Source: JARICQ01 sp964428475 (GTDB lineage Bacteria > Bacillota > Clostridia > Tissierellales > Tissierellaceae). From it: 64,000 bases of DNA. Of the stretch, positions 34,181 through 44,088 are shown one piece after another. The notes under the pieces were generated by a model. That model searched no databases. It was not told the DNA's origin and was given only the letters and a program-made list of their open reading frames with translations. Made by a program: the position numbers and the translations under genes. The stretch lies in NCBI GenBank assembly GCA_964428475.1, contig CAYRYO010000002.1:30053-94052 (forward strand), read 5' to 3'. The first letter of the stretch is position 1; every line of letters starts with the position of its first letter.

Positions 34181-36520
34181 TTGAAATCAATTAAAACACA
34201 AATACTAATGTATCTTATGATAGGTTCTATAATTTTATTTGGACTTCTATTTATGTTATCAAACAGTAAATTAGAAGAATTGCCGATTCATTTAGAAAAA
34301 CAGTATGTAGAAATAGCAAAAGCTAGGTCTGATGAAATAGGAAAAGAACTTAAAGGTTTAACTCGTCCAGTAGAGTTATTATCAAAAGATCCTATTATAA
34401 GAAGCATGGATCTAGACAAGATAAAAGAATTCCTACCAGAGGTCGTACTCTATGAAAATTATAGAAACATGACTATTGCATATCCCAATGGAAGTGCCTG
34501 GAGTACAGAATTACAGGGTTTTGATATTTCACTTCAAGAACAGTATAGGGAAATATTTTCCAATAATAAAGAAGAACACATATCACAGCCATTCAAGAGT
34601 CAATATATAGGAGCAAAAGATAATCCAGTAATAACAATAGCACATAGCGTAAAAGATGATAAAAATCAAACTATAGGGCTAGTAAATGGTGTAGTTAAAA
34701 TCAAGTTTTTAAATGAAATACTGAAAAATATAGAATTAAGTGAAAAAGGATATAGTTGGATAGTAAATAGAAATGGAACATTAGTAACTCACTCTGATAT
34801 AGATGGGGTTTTTGGTAAAAATATAAAGGACTACAATTTAGAGAAAAATAAGGGAATAAATAGAATATTAGAAGATAAGGTAAATATAATTGAGTATGAA
34901 AACAAACCAGGCAGAGAAATAATAGCATTTTCCAGTCCCATAGTCAATTCTCCAGGATGGATATTTGTGATTTCTATGGACAAGCAAGAACTGTTTAAAG
35001 GAATAAATTCGATTAGAAACACAATACTTGCTTCTATAGCAATAGGTGTTTTATTTTTGATAATATTTTCTTTTTATTATTCTAATAAGTTGACAAAACC
35101 AATATTAAATTTAAAAGATACATTTGAAGAGGCTTCAAATGGGAATCTAAATGCAAGGGCAGATGAGAGTAGCCAAAATGAATTAGGACAAGCAGCCAAG
35201 AGCTTTAATAAAATGCTAGATCAGATAAAGAATTTAACTTATAATGATATAATTACTGGAGTATATAACTATAATGGTTTTTTAATTGAGTTAAAATACA
35301 TATTAAATGGGTCGAAAAAGAATAAGAAAATGGGAGCAATAATCATTATATCTATAGATGATTTTAAAAGCATAAATAGTTTGCATGGATTTGATTTAGG
35401 AGATCAAGTACTTCGTAAATTTTCACAAAGCCTCAAGAGATTCACAAAAGAAGGCGAAGTAATGGGAAGATTTTTAGGAGATGAATTTATAGTTTTCATT
35501 CAAGAGGATTCAGAATCCATATTAAAAGGTCGAATCAACAGTATCTGGAAACTGTGCAATGGAGAAGTAAACCTAGAAGATGTTAAATTTATTGTTCGGA
35601 CTAGTACAGGTGTTAGTATAAGTAATATTAATGAAATATCAATTGAAAAGCTAATACATCAAGCTACTGTAGCTAAATTAAAAGTAAAGAAAAACGGTGG
35701 AAATGACATAGCGTTTTATGATAGTAAAATGGAAGCAGATATACTAATGGAGCAAAAAATAGAAGAGTCTCTATATGGAGCAATAGAAAAAGATGAACTT
35801 CATTTAGTTTATCAGCCAATAATAGATTCCATAACAGGGGAAGTTGTGTTAATGGAAGCATTATTAAGGTGGGATAGTCCTATACATGGTAGTATATCGC
35901 CTGTTAAGATAGTCGAAATAGCCGAAAGAAATGGATTTATTATAGACATTGGGAATTGGGTAATGAGAGAAGCGTGTACAAAGAACAAAGAGTTACAAGA
36001 CAAAGGATATAAACCCATAAGGGTAGCAGTAAATGTATCTGCAATTCAGTTTCAACAAGCTAATTTCCCTGATATTGTAAGGGAAATACTAGATGAAACT
36101 GGAATGGAAGGAAAATACCTTGAAATTGAGATAACAGAGACAAACATAATGGATATAGTAGAAGAAAAGATAAAGACAATGGAAAAGTTAAAGGCGATGG
36201 GAATAAGCATTTCAATAGATGATTTTGGAACTGGCTACTCATCACTTTCCTATCTGACCCGCTTTCCTATTGATATATTGAAGATTGATAAATCATTTAT
36301 TCAGGATATGTTAAATGATAAAAATTCAAAGACAATAGTGTCTACCATTATTATAATGGCTAAGTCAATTAAACTTAGCATTGTAGCTGAAGGCGTGGAA
36401 ACAATAGAACAATTTAATTATTTGCAAAGTGAAGGTTGCCACAAAATTCAGGGATACTTAATAAGTAAACCTACTGAGATAATTAAAATACAAGAGATGT
36501 TAAAACTTGAAAGCTCTTAA
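34181..36520 (+). CDS. Membrane c-di-GMP protein: dCache-HAMP-GGDEF(degenerate)-EAL
   Basis: A 779-residue sensor enzyme. An N-terminal helix (about 8-28) and a second helix (about 280-302) flank an extracellular double-Cache region. HAMP lies at about 303-355. The GGDEF domain has RFLGDEF at about residues 430-436, where the first Gly is replaced by Leu, so cyclase activity is doubtful. The EAL domain keeps EALLRW (from residue 559), the ETNIMD metal region and DDFGTGYSSLSYL, so c-di-GMP phosphodiesterase activity is likely. The start is TTG behind AGAAGGTGAAAAC. Monocistronic between terminators. The ligand is unknown. Confidence 0.92.
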   Translation: MKSIKTQILMYLMIGSIILFGLLFMLSNSKLEELPIHLEKQYVEIAKARSDEIGKELKGLTRPVELLSKDPIIRSMDLDKIKEFLPEVVLYENYRNMTIAYPNGSAWSTELQGFDISLQEQYREIFSNNKEEHISQPFKSQYIGAKDNPVITIAHSVKDDKNQTIGLVNGVVKIKFLNEILKNIELSEKGYSWIVNRNGTLVTHSDIDGVFGKNIKDYNLEKNKGINRILEDKVNIIEYENKPGREIIAFSSPIVNSPGWIFVISMDKQELFKGINSIRNTILASIAIGVLFLIIFSFYYSNKLTKPILNLKDTFEEASNGNLNARADESSQNELGQAAKSFNKMLDQIKNLTYNDIITGVYNYNGFLIELKYILNGSKKNKKMGAIIIISIDDFKSINSLHGFDLGDQVLRKFSQSLKRFTKEGEVMGRFLGDEFIVFIQEDSESILKGRINSIWKLCNGEVNLEDVKFIVRTSTGVSISNINEISIEKLIHQATVAKLKVKKNGGNDIAFYDSKMEADILMEQKIEESLYGAIEKDELHLVYQPIIDSITGEVVLMEALLRWDSPIHGSISPVKIVEIAERNGFIIDIGNWVMREACTKNKELQDKGYKPIRVAVNVSAIQFQQANFPDIVREILDETGMEGKYLEIEITETNIMDIVEEKIKTMEKLKAMGISISIDDFGTGYSSLSYLTRFPIDILKIDKSFIQDMLNDKNSKTIVSTIIIMAKSIKLSIVAEGVETIEQFNYLQSEGCHKIQGYLISKPTEIIKIQEMLKLESS

Positions 36521-36522
36521 AT

Positions 36523-36569
36523 AAAAAAGATTTACAATCTAAAAATACTATGATTGTAAATCTTTTTTT
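36523..36569 (+). terminator. Terminator after the GGDEF-EAL gene
   Basis: A perfect 17-bp stem (36523-36539 with 36552-36568), loop of 12 bases, right arm ending in seven T. Confidence 0.9.
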
Positions 36570-36679
36570 ATCTAAATTCATAAATACTATTAATAAGTCA
36601 AAAGTAAAACAATATAATTGTATATAATGGGTAAATGTACTAGTATAAGATTAATAAAAGAATAGTTAGGAGGGATACT

Positions 36680-37990
36680 GTGCGAAAAGTAAGGGTGGAT
36701 TATTCAAATGTAGAAGGAATTCATAATGAAGAAATATGCTCATTTCAGGAAAAGGTTGATAAATGTCATGATATGTTACACAAGGGGAATGGAAAAGGCA
36801 ATGACTATATAGGATGGCTAGCTTTACCTAATAATTATGATCAAAGTGAATTTAACAGGGTGAAAATTGCTTCTAAGAAGATAAGAAGTGATTCAGATGT
36901 ATTTATAGTTATAGGAATAGGAGGATCTTATTTAGGAGCAAAAGCTGGAGTTGAAATGTTAAATCATAGCTTTTACAATGAGCTTTCCAAGGAAGATAGA
37001 AATGGACCAAAGATTTATTTTGCAGGACAAAATATTAGCTCTACTTATTTAAAAGAACTTTTAGAAATAATAGAGGGAAAGGATATATCTATAAACGTAA
37101 TATCTAAATCTGGAACAACTACAGAACCCGCACTTACATTTAGAATATTTAAGGAATATATGGAAAATAAATATGGAAGTGAGCAAGCAAGTAAAAGAAT
37201 ATATATTACCACAGATAAATCAGGAGGATCACTTAAGGCTCTTTCAGCTGAGAGTGGATATGAAACATTTATTATTCCCCATGATGTAGGCGGAAGATAT
37301 TCTGTACTTACACCTGTAGGACTTCTTCCTATGGCAGTAGCAGGGATAGATATTGATGAAATGATGGAGGGTGCAGGAGATGCATTTAAAGACTTATCTA
37401 CAAAAAACATAAATAAAAATCCTGCATATACTTATGCAGTTATCAGAAATATTCTTTATTCAAGGGGAAAAGGGATCGAAATACTTGTAAATTATGAGCC
37501 AAAACTTACTTATTTGGGAGAATGGTTCAAGCAACTATTTGGAGAGAGTGAAGGCAAAGAAGGAAAGGGAATATTTCCGACGTCTTTAAACTTCACTACA
37601 GATCTTCACTCTATGGGACAATATATTCAAGAAGGAATAAAGAATATATTTGAAACCATAATTTGCATAGAAAATGTAGAAAAAGAGATAATGGTAAAAG
37701 AAGACAATGGCAATTTAGATGGATTAAATTACTTAAGTGGAAAGACTCTAGATTATATAAACAAGAAAGCTATGGAAGGAACAATAGAGGCTCATAAAGA
37801 AGGAGGAGTTTCCAGTATAAGGATAAATGTACCAGAGATAAATGCATATTACTTTGGATATTTGGTTTACTTTTTTCAAAAGGCCTGCGCCATCAGTGGA
37901 TACATCTTAGATGTAAATCCATTCAATCAACCTGGAGTAGAAGCTTATAAAAAGAATATGTTTAGGCTTCTTGGGAAGGCACAAGTCTAA
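36680..37990 (+). CDS. pgi: Glucose-6-phosphate isomerase
   Basis: A 436-residue isomerase interconverting glucose-6-phosphate and fructose-6-phosphate. Visible signatures are VIGIGGSYLGAKAGVEML (sugar-phosphate binding), VISKSGTTTEPALTFRI, the active Glu region GESEGKEGKGIFPTSLNFTTDLHSMGQ and the terminal Lys in NPFNQPGVEAYKKNMF. The length is that of the short bacterial type. The start is GTG behind TTAGGAGGG. It is the first gene of a sugar cluster with a ROK kinase (33 bases downstream) and malQ. Confidence 0.96.
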   Translation: MRKVRVDYSNVEGIHNEEICSFQEKVDKCHDMLHKGNGKGNDYIGWLALPNNYDQSEFNRVKIASKKIRSDSDVFIVIGIGGSYLGAKAGVEMLNHSFYNELSKEDRNGPKIYFAGQNISSTYLKELLEIIEGKDISINVISKSGTTTEPALTFRIFKEYMENKYGSEQASKRIYITTDKSGGSLKALSAESGYETFIIPHDVGGRYSVLTPVGLLPMAVAGIDIDEMMEGAGDAFKDLSTKNINKNPAYTYAVIRNILYSRGKGIEILVNYEPKLTYLGEWFKQLFGESEGKEGKGIFPTSLNFTTDLHSMGQYIQEGIKNIFETIICIENVEKEIMVKEDNGNLDGLNYLSGKTLDYINKKAMEGTIEAHKEGGVSSIRINVPEINAYYFGYLVYFFQKACAISGYILDVNPFNQPGVEAYKKNMFRLLGKAQV

Positions 37991-38023
37991 AAGTCATTTA
38001 AATCAACTAGAGAGGAAAAAGAC

Positions 38024-38971
38024 ATGAATATTGGAATTGATATAGGTGGAACAAATATAGGAGCAGGGTTATTAGATGATAATTTAAATTTTATTTATAA
38101 GATAGAAATTCCTACTGAGCTTCAAAATGGATATGGCTTTATAGAAAGGGAAATTATATCTATAATAGAGAACATGGTAAATATTGCGGATAAGAACAAT
38201 AATAAGATAGATTCAATAGGTATAGGGATACCGGGAATAGTTGATAAGACTGGAGATAAGATTGTCTTTTGTCCAAATCTTCATTGGTCAAATATTCCTA
38301 TGGGTATTAATTTAAGGAAAAGGTTTGATATAGATATAAATATAGAAAATGACGCGACTTTAGCTGCAATAGCTGAAAATCTACTAGGGGTAAGCAAGGG
38401 ATATAAAAGTTCAGTATTTATAACAATTGGGACTGGAGTTGGAGCAGGTATTGTAATAGATGGAAAGATGTATAACGGCGTACATGGTGTAGGATCAGAA
38501 CTTGGTCATCTAATAGTAGGAGAAAATTTTTATAATTGTAATTGTGGGAAGAATGGCTGTCTAGAAACCTTTGTCTCATCTACTGGGGTAGAAAAGTATA
38601 TATTTAAAAAAATAAATGAAGGTAAATATGATACAAAACTGCTAGAAAAAGTAGATAGAGTAGAAGATATAGATACAAGATTGGTGTTTCAATGTGCTAT
38701 GGAAGGTGATATATTATCTAACCTAGTGGTAGACAGAATGGTAAAATATCTAACAATAGGGATTACAAATATAATAAATATACTAGATCCAGGCATAATT
38801 GCAATAGGTGGAGGAGTATCTAAAGCAGGAGATTTTTTATTAGAAAAGATAAATAATCTATTGCCAGATTATATACTCTTTAATGATATGGGATATGCAG
38901 ATATAAAGATCGCTAAACTAGGAAATGATGCGGGTATAATAGGAGCAGCTATGTTGAAACAGTATAAATAA
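38024..38971 (+). CDS. ROK family sugar kinase (glucokinase-like)
   Basis: A 315-residue kinase. IGIDIGGTNIGAGLLD is the phosphate-1 loop, and ENDATLAAIAE carries the catalytic Asp. GTGVGAGIVIDGKMYNGVHGVGSELGH is the ROK signature with the ExGH motif. CNCGKNGCLE supplies zinc ligands, as in the ROK kinases and NagC relatives. There is no N-terminal DNA-binding domain, so it is an enzyme rather than a repressor. Position between pgi and malQ makes glucokinase the best guess: glucose released by MalQ would be phosphorylated and passed to Pgi. The ATG follows AGAGAGG. Confidence 0.9.
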   Translation: MNIGIDIGGTNIGAGLLDDNLNFIYKIEIPTELQNGYGFIEREIISIIENMVNIADKNNNKIDSIGIGIPGIVDKTGDKIVFCPNLHWSNIPMGINLRKRFDIDINIENDATLAAIAENLLGVSKGYKSSVFITIGTGVGAGIVIDGKMYNGVHGVGSELGHLIVGENFYNCNCGKNGCLETFVSSTGVEKYIFKKINEGKYDTKLLEKVDRVEDIDTRLVFQCAMEGDILSNLVVDRMVKYLTIGITNIINILDPGIIAIGGGVSKAGDFLLEKINNLLPDYILFNDMGYADIKIAKLGNDAGIIGAAMLKQYK

Positions 38972-38985
38972 GGGAGTTGGAATAA

Positions 38986-40464
38986 ATGACTCAAAGAGCA
39001 AGTGGAATACTTATGCATATATCTTCTCTTCCAGGAAAATATGGTATAGGAGATTTTGGAGAAGGCGCATATAAATTTATAGACTTTTTAGTTGAAGCCA
39101 GACAAAAATACTGGGAAATACTTCCATTGGGAGTAACTGGAGTTGGGGATTCTCCTTATCAATCATTTTCAGCTTTTGCAGGAAATCCATATCTTATTGA
39201 TCTAGATGAATTTACAAGATGTGGGTATTTAGACAAAGAAGAGATAAGAGTATACAAGCTCTACGAGGATTTGGAGAAAGTCTCCTATGATTTGTTGTAT
39301 AAAAATAAAATAAAACTACTTAGAATGGCTTATAAGAATAGCAAGACTGATATAAAAGAAGAACTTGACATATTTATGATTACACATAAATCATGGCTAA
39401 GGGAATTTGCTTTATTTATGAGTTTAAAGAGTTTTAATAGTGGGATTTCTTGGTTAGAGTGGGAAGAGAGATATAAGGATATAAACTCTCAAGCAGTGCT
39501 AGAATTTGAAGAAGGAAATAAAGAAGATATTTACTTTTGGGTATTTACACAGTATTTCTTTTTAAAACAATGGATGGAACTAAAGAAGTATGCAAATAAA
39601 AACAAAGTGAAGATAATAGGAGATATTCCTATATATGTGTCAATAGATAGCTCAGATGTATGGGGAAATACAGAGTTATTTAATTTAGATGATTGTTTTA
39701 ATCCTATAACTGTATCAGGAGTTCCACCAGATTACTTTACTGAAGAAGGGCAACTTTGGGGAAATCCTATATATAATTGGAGGCTTATGGAAAATGATGA
39801 ATATAAATGGTGGATAAAAAGAATAGAACATTCATTTAAACTATATGATTCACTTAGGATAGATCATTTTATAGGGTTTGAATCATATTGGGAAGTACAA
39901 TATGGATCAGAAAATGCCATACAGGGAAAATGGACAAAAGGACCGGGAATTAAACTATTTGATAAAATAAGAGAAAAATTGGGGGAATTAGATATAATAG
40001 CTGAAGATCTAGGAGTAGTTACAGCTGATGTTAGAAAACTAATTAAAGATACAGGGTTTCCAGGAATGAAGGTTATTCAATTCTCATTTAACCCCCACCA
40101 AGATAGCGAACTTGCCATACACAATCATTATAAAAACTCGGTAGTATATACTGGCACACATGATATGCCTACAGTGATGGGTTGGCAAAAAGATCAGGAC
40201 CAAGAAACTCTAAAATATATAAGGAAATATCTAAATATCTGCGATGATGAGGAATTCAACTGGGCCCTTATAAGAGGGGCTTGGAGTTCTACCTCATATT
40301 TAGCTATAGCACCTATGCAGGATTTCCTAGGACTAGATGATAGTGCTAGGATGAATATTCCGGGAACAATTGGAGAAAATTGGATTTGGCGAATAGATGA
40401 GAAAAGATTAAATAAAAATCTAAGTAAAAGGATAAATGAAATAACTAATTTGTATAGGAGATAG
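38986..40464 (+). CDS. malQ: 4-alpha-glucanotransferase (amylomaltase, GH77)
   Basis: A 492-residue GH77 enzyme that transfers maltodextrin units and releases glucose. The opening ASGILMHISSLPGKYGIGDFG is typical. The nucleophile region is SLRIDHFIGFESYW, the acid/base region IIAEDLGVVTADV and the third acidic site YTGTHDMPTVMGW. In the last, the residue after His-Asp is Met where many family members have Asn. The ATG comes 14 bases after the ROK kinase stop, with AAGGGAG upstream, so translation is closely linked. No glycogen synthesis genes are in the window. Confidence 0.95.
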   Translation: MTQRASGILMHISSLPGKYGIGDFGEGAYKFIDFLVEARQKYWEILPLGVTGVGDSPYQSFSAFAGNPYLIDLDEFTRCGYLDKEEIRVYKLYEDLEKVSYDLLYKNKIKLLRMAYKNSKTDIKEELDIFMITHKSWLREFALFMSLKSFNSGISWLEWEERYKDINSQAVLEFEEGNKEDIYFWVFTQYFFLKQWMELKKYANKNKVKIIGDIPIYVSIDSSDVWGNTELFNLDDCFNPITVSGVPPDYFTEEGQLWGNPIYNWRLMENDEYKWWIKRIEHSFKLYDSLRIDHFIGFESYWEVQYGSENAIQGKWTKGPGIKLFDKIREKLGELDIIAEDLGVVTADVRKLIKDTGFPGMKVIQFSFNPHQDSELAIHNHYKNSVVYTGTHDMPTVMGWQKDQDQETLKYIRKYLNICDDEEFNWALIRGAWSSTSYLAIAPMQDFLGLDDSARMNIPGTIGENWIWRIDEKRLNKNLSKRINEITNLYRR

Positions 40465-40490
40465 TATTGCAAAATCAATGGAGGAATAAG

Positions 40491-41738
40491 ATGAGAGAGA
40501 TACTTGAATTAAATGAAAAACATATAGATGAGTATACAGATATTGCTTTTAATGCATATCCAAGCTTTAAAGAACTAGAAAAACAAGCAGTAGATGAATA
40601 TAAAAAAACAACTATAGACATTATGACGGATGACCCAGATGTAAGTTTTTATGGAATGTTTGAAGATGGGAAGTTAATTGCTGTAATGCGTATTTTTGAT
40701 TTTAGAATGAATTGTTTTGGAAAAATCGTAGCTGTTTCAGGTCTTGGCTTTTTAGGAGTTCACTTAATGCATAAAAAAGAGAAAGCAGCAAAGGCTATGA
40801 TAGAATTTTATGAAGAGTTTTATAAGAAAAAGGATATATCAATTGGAATGTTACTTCCATTTAGACCAGATTTCTACAAAAAAATGGGATACGGAATAGG
40901 TACTAAGATAAATCAATATAAATTACCTCCAAATAGAATCCCAGGATATTACGGTGAAAGTGATTTAAGGTATATTGAGGATGATTTTGGAAAAGTCCTT
41001 GATTGTCACAAAAGAGTAAGTCAAAAGACACATGGAATGATGATGAAAATTAAAGAAGAAATAAACGATTTGAAAAATGATCCATATAATAAGATCATAG
41101 CTAATTACAATGAGGATGGACAAGTTGATGGATACATAGTATTCCAATTTCAAAATGCTAAACCAGGAAACTATACTGTAAATAATATCTATGTAAAGGA
41201 ATTGATCTATGAAAATACTGATGTACTTAAAAGGATTCTAGGCTTCCTTAGAAAACAAGATGATCAAGTAAATCTGATTATATTTAATACAATGGATGAA
41301 AACTTTCACTACTTATTTGATAATCCACTAAATGATTCCTTGAATTACATCCCTTATGGATTCATTGAAAGCAATACTCAAGCAGTCGGTGTAATGTATA
41401 AGATATTAGATATAAGAAATGCTTTTAAACAGTTGAACTATAGAAATTACAATAATGCAAATATAAACATAAGATTTTTAATAGAAGATGAACTTAGTAA
41501 GCAGCAAATTGAAACAATAGTAAATTTTAAAAATGGAATTGCAAATATTGATGAAGAAAAATATGATGGAACTGTAAAAATGAACTTAGCAAATTTCTCA
41601 TCTTTATTCCTAGGATCAATATCTGTAAGGGGACTTTATGGTTTAGGACTTTTACAGTTGGATAATATTGATTTATTAGATGATTTAGACCGAGCATTTT
41701 ACTGTAGTAACAAGCCAGTATGTTACACTGATTTTTAA
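40491..41738 (+). CDS. GNAT family N-acetyltransferase, Eis-like
   Basis: A 415-residue protein with the three-part Eis layout. An N-terminal GNAT domain (MREILELNEKHIDEYTDIAFNAYPS...) contains acetyl-CoA-binding VSGLGFLGVHLMHKKEKAAKAM near residue 80. A second GNAT-like domain follows, then a C-terminal sterol-carrier-like domain (about 310-415). Eis proteins acetylate aminoglycosides, polyamines or Lys residues; the substrate here is unknown. The ATG at 40491 has TGGAGGA upstream. It lies 27 bases after malQ, so it may ride on the sugar operon transcript. A terminator follows. Confidence 0.88.
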   Translation: MREILELNEKHIDEYTDIAFNAYPSFKELEKQAVDEYKKTTIDIMTDDPDVSFYGMFEDGKLIAVMRIFDFRMNCFGKIVAVSGLGFLGVHLMHKKEKAAKAMIEFYEEFYKKKDISIGMLLPFRPDFYKKMGYGIGTKINQYKLPPNRIPGYYGESDLRYIEDDFGKVLDCHKRVSQKTHGMMMKIKEEINDLKNDPYNKIIANYNEDGQVDGYIVFQFQNAKPGNYTVNNIYVKELIYENTDVLKRILGFLRKQDDQVNLIIFNTMDENFHYLFDNPLNDSLNYIPYGFIESNTQAVGVMYKILDIRNAFKQLNYRNYNNANINIRFLIEDELSKQQIETIVNFKNGIANIDEEKYDGTVKMNLANFSSLFLGSISVRGLYGLGLLQLDNIDLLDDLDRAFYCSNKPVCYTDF

Positions 41739-41746
41739 TAAGATGA

Positions 41747-41788
41747 AAAAAAGAGATCGATTAAAATTAAATCCATCTCTTTTTTAAA
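41747..41788 (+). terminator. Terminator after the Eis-like gene
   Basis: AAAAAAGAGAT (41747-41757) pairs with ATCTCTTTTTT (41775-41785), with further GATT/AATC pairing inside. Confidence 0.88.
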
Positions 41789-41849
41789 TTAATGGAACTT
41801 TTTATGCTTCTAACTAATCTAATTGTTAAGGAGAGAGGAGGGGACTAAT

Positions 41850-42353
41850 ATTATAAGTTTTAAAGATAAGAAATTTATAAAGGATATTAAAAAAGGGAAA
41901 CTGGAAGTGTTAGTAGATTGGATACAAGATAGAAAAAGCAAACTATATAAAATAGCATGGTCTTATTTATACAATTATCAAGATATAGAAGATGTGTTTC
42001 AAGATACTTTGATAAAGGTATATGAGAATATAGATAATTTAAGGGAGGAGAAGTACTTTGAAACTTGGTATATTACTATACTTATAAATGAATGCAGAGG
42101 AAAACTTAGAAAGAGAAAAAGGGAGGCACTGGAAGAAGATATTATATATGAAGAATATCATATAGATGAGTATCAATTTTTTGAAGAGTTAAATCTATTA
42201 GATGAAAAACATAGAGAAGTGATAGTCTTAAAATACATATCAGGATATACACAAGAGGAAATAGGAAAAATATTAGATATTCCCATAGGTACAATAAAAT
42301 CAAGAATTTACAGAGGACTCAAAGAACTTAGAAATAAAATTATGGAGGTGTAG
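41850..42353 (+). CDS. ECF-type RNA polymerase sigma factor
   Basis: A sigma-70 family factor of about 167 residues. Region 2 (IAWSYLYNYQDIEDVFQDTLIKVYENI) and region 4 (LDEKHREVIVLKYISGYTQEEIGKILDIPIGTIKSRIYRGLKEL) are clear. The start is odd. The only good ribosome site, AGGAGGGG at 41836-41843, is followed six bases later by ATT (41850), not ATG/GTG/TTG. An in-frame TTG at 41823 lies upstream of that site and has no site of its own. I place the start at ATT tentatively. The gene is followed two bases after its stop by its anti-sigma factor, the usual ECF arrangement. Confidence 0.88.
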   Translation: MISFKDKKFIKDIKKGKLEVLVDWIQDRKSKLYKIAWSYLYNYQDIEDVFQDTLIKVYENIDNLREEKYFETWYITILINECRGKLRKRKREALEEDIIYEEYHIDEYQFFEELNLLDEKHREVIVLKYISGYTQEEIGKILDIPIGTIKSRIYRGLKELRNKIMEV

Positions 42354-42355
42354 CT

Positions 42356-43954
42356 ATGAATTGCAATAAGATAGAAGAAAATATAATAGATTATATTGAG
42401 GGAACTTTAAATAGGGAAGAAAAATTAGAAATCCAAAGACATATAAGTGAATGTGAGGGTTGTAAAAAGGAATATGAAGAATTGAAAGCTACCATCCACT
42501 ATATAAAAGATGAATCGAAGGATATAGGAGAAAATAAACAATTAAAATTAAATGCAAATATAAGAAGAGGACAAACTTTTAAAAGATTTACAAGAACTGG
42601 AATTATAGCTATAACTATCTCTCTCCTTTTAATAGTAACTGCCATTGCTACAGAGATGTTTGGATATATGGATTGGTTGAGAGAAACTAGCGAGGAAAAA
42701 ATAATAGCTTGGGATGAATTAATAGAAGATGGACTTGGACAAAAGTTAGATATATCAATAGAAGATCAAGAAATAAGGCTTACAGCTAAGGGTGTAGTGG
42801 CTGATGATGTAAATACAATGATTCTTATAGAAGTAGAAGACTTAAAAGAAAAGATAAGATTTACCCCCTTAGATGTATCAATATATGGGGACATAGAAAG
42901 AGAGGGTAATGAATGGATTGAAGGAGGATTTGATCCTATAGTAAATCGTGAAAATATATATAATGAAGGTGATGGCAAATTAAGTTTTATATTAAAGACA
43001 GAGCCCATGAATAAGGATGAAGGAATACTGAATATTAATATAGACGTCTTTCAAAGCATGTTCAATACAGATCTAGAGTCTATTGTAAAAATCAAAGGAG
43101 ATTGGAATTTAACCATACCTGCTAAAAAACTCGAAACAAGGGTATATAATATAAATGAAAAGATTGATATAGGTGGAAATGAATTAATTATAGAAAATAT
43201 CCTAATAGCTCCTACAACTACCAATATAAAATATAAGTATGATATATATAACGATGAAAAAAAATATTCTCTAAGAGATGTTACATTTGCAATTGAGTTA
43301 GATGGGAAAACTTATAGAAGACCCATAATTAATGCTGGATTAGGATCTCTTGAAGAGATTAAAAACGCTGGATTTCAAAAGGGAGACGCCTATCTTCAAA
43401 GTTTGTATCTAGAAGATCCAGAAGAATTTGATATAATTGTAGAGACTTATAGATATACTACTAGTGGCGTAGAAAGATTTGATATTGATTGGCGCAAACT
43501 GCCCCAAACAATAATATATCAGGCAAGTAAAATCAAAGTAAAAGAAGTAGACTATAGTGAAGACGGCACTAGGATAGTATTTGAAGAAGATACAAGATGG
43601 AGAAGAAAATATATCAGATCGAATATATACATGGAAAAACCATTTCAAAAACAATTTGAAGATGATGGTAAGACCATAAAACTTAATTCCAATCGGGAAT
43701 TTTATGCTAACCCTACAAAATTAAAAACCAAAGATGAAAATGGAATAGTAAAAGAAGATATAAAAGTTTGGACAGATAAGATGTATAATTTTGTATTAGA
43801 ACAAGAACTTGTATTAAGTGGAAAAACCTTTGAGCAGTATCCAGACAAAATAATATATGATAAAGAAGAGTTATTAAAGCCTGGTAAAATTATTATTGAA
43901 GGACAAGAATTTATAGAGTATCCAAATATGAAGAGAAGGATAAAATTAAGGTAG
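42356..43954 (+). CDS. Anti-sigma factor with zinc-finger and DUF4179-like extracytoplasmic part
   Basis: A 532-residue membrane protein. The N-terminal zinc-binding anti-sigma domain has H-x3-C-x2-C as HISECEGCKKE near residues 30-40, after the helix IDYIEGTLNREEK. A single membrane span lies near residues 80-100 (GIIAITISLLLIVTAIA). The long outer part (about 105-532) begins with a DUF4179-like region and is beta-rich, presumably the sensor. It would hold the ECF sigma factor at the membrane until a signal acts. Translationally coupled to the sigma gene. The signal and regulon are not known. Confidence 0.88.
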   Translation: MNCNKIEENIIDYIEGTLNREEKLEIQRHISECEGCKKEYEELKATIHYIKDESKDIGENKQLKLNANIRRGQTFKRFTRTGIIAITISLLLIVTAIATEMFGYMDWLRETSEEKIIAWDELIEDGLGQKLDISIEDQEIRLTAKGVVADDVNTMILIEVEDLKEKIRFTPLDVSIYGDIEREGNEWIEGGFDPIVNRENIYNEGDGKLSFILKTEPMNKDEGILNINIDVFQSMFNTDLESIVKIKGDWNLTIPAKKLETRVYNINEKIDIGGNELIIENILIAPTTTNIKYKYDIYNDEKKYSLRDVTFAIELDGKTYRRPIINAGLGSLEEIKNAGFQKGDAYLQSLYLEDPEEFDIIVETYRYTTSGVERFDIDWRKLPQTIIYQASKIKVKEVDYSEDGTRIVFEEDTRWRRKYIRSNIYMEKPFQKQFEDDGKTIKLNSNREFYANPTKLKTKDENGIVKEDIKVWTDKMYNFVLEQELVLSGKTFEQYPDKIIYDKEELLKPGKIIIEGQEFIEYPNMKRRIKLR

Positions 43955-44028
43955 AATCTTGTTTGATACTGTTACCTTGATTGCAAGGAAGGATTTTTCG
44001 GGTGGAGGGGTATATATAGGCTACATAC

Positions 44029-44057
44029 TTGACACATTTTCTGTGATATATTAATAT
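44029..44057 (+). promoter_or_regulatory. Sigma-A promoter of the HD-domain gene
   Basis: TTGACA (44029-44034), 17-base spacer, TAATAT (44052-44057), 31 bases before the GTG start. Confidence 0.7.
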
Positions 44058-44088
44058 GTACTAAAGTGATAAAGAAAGAAGGGATAAA

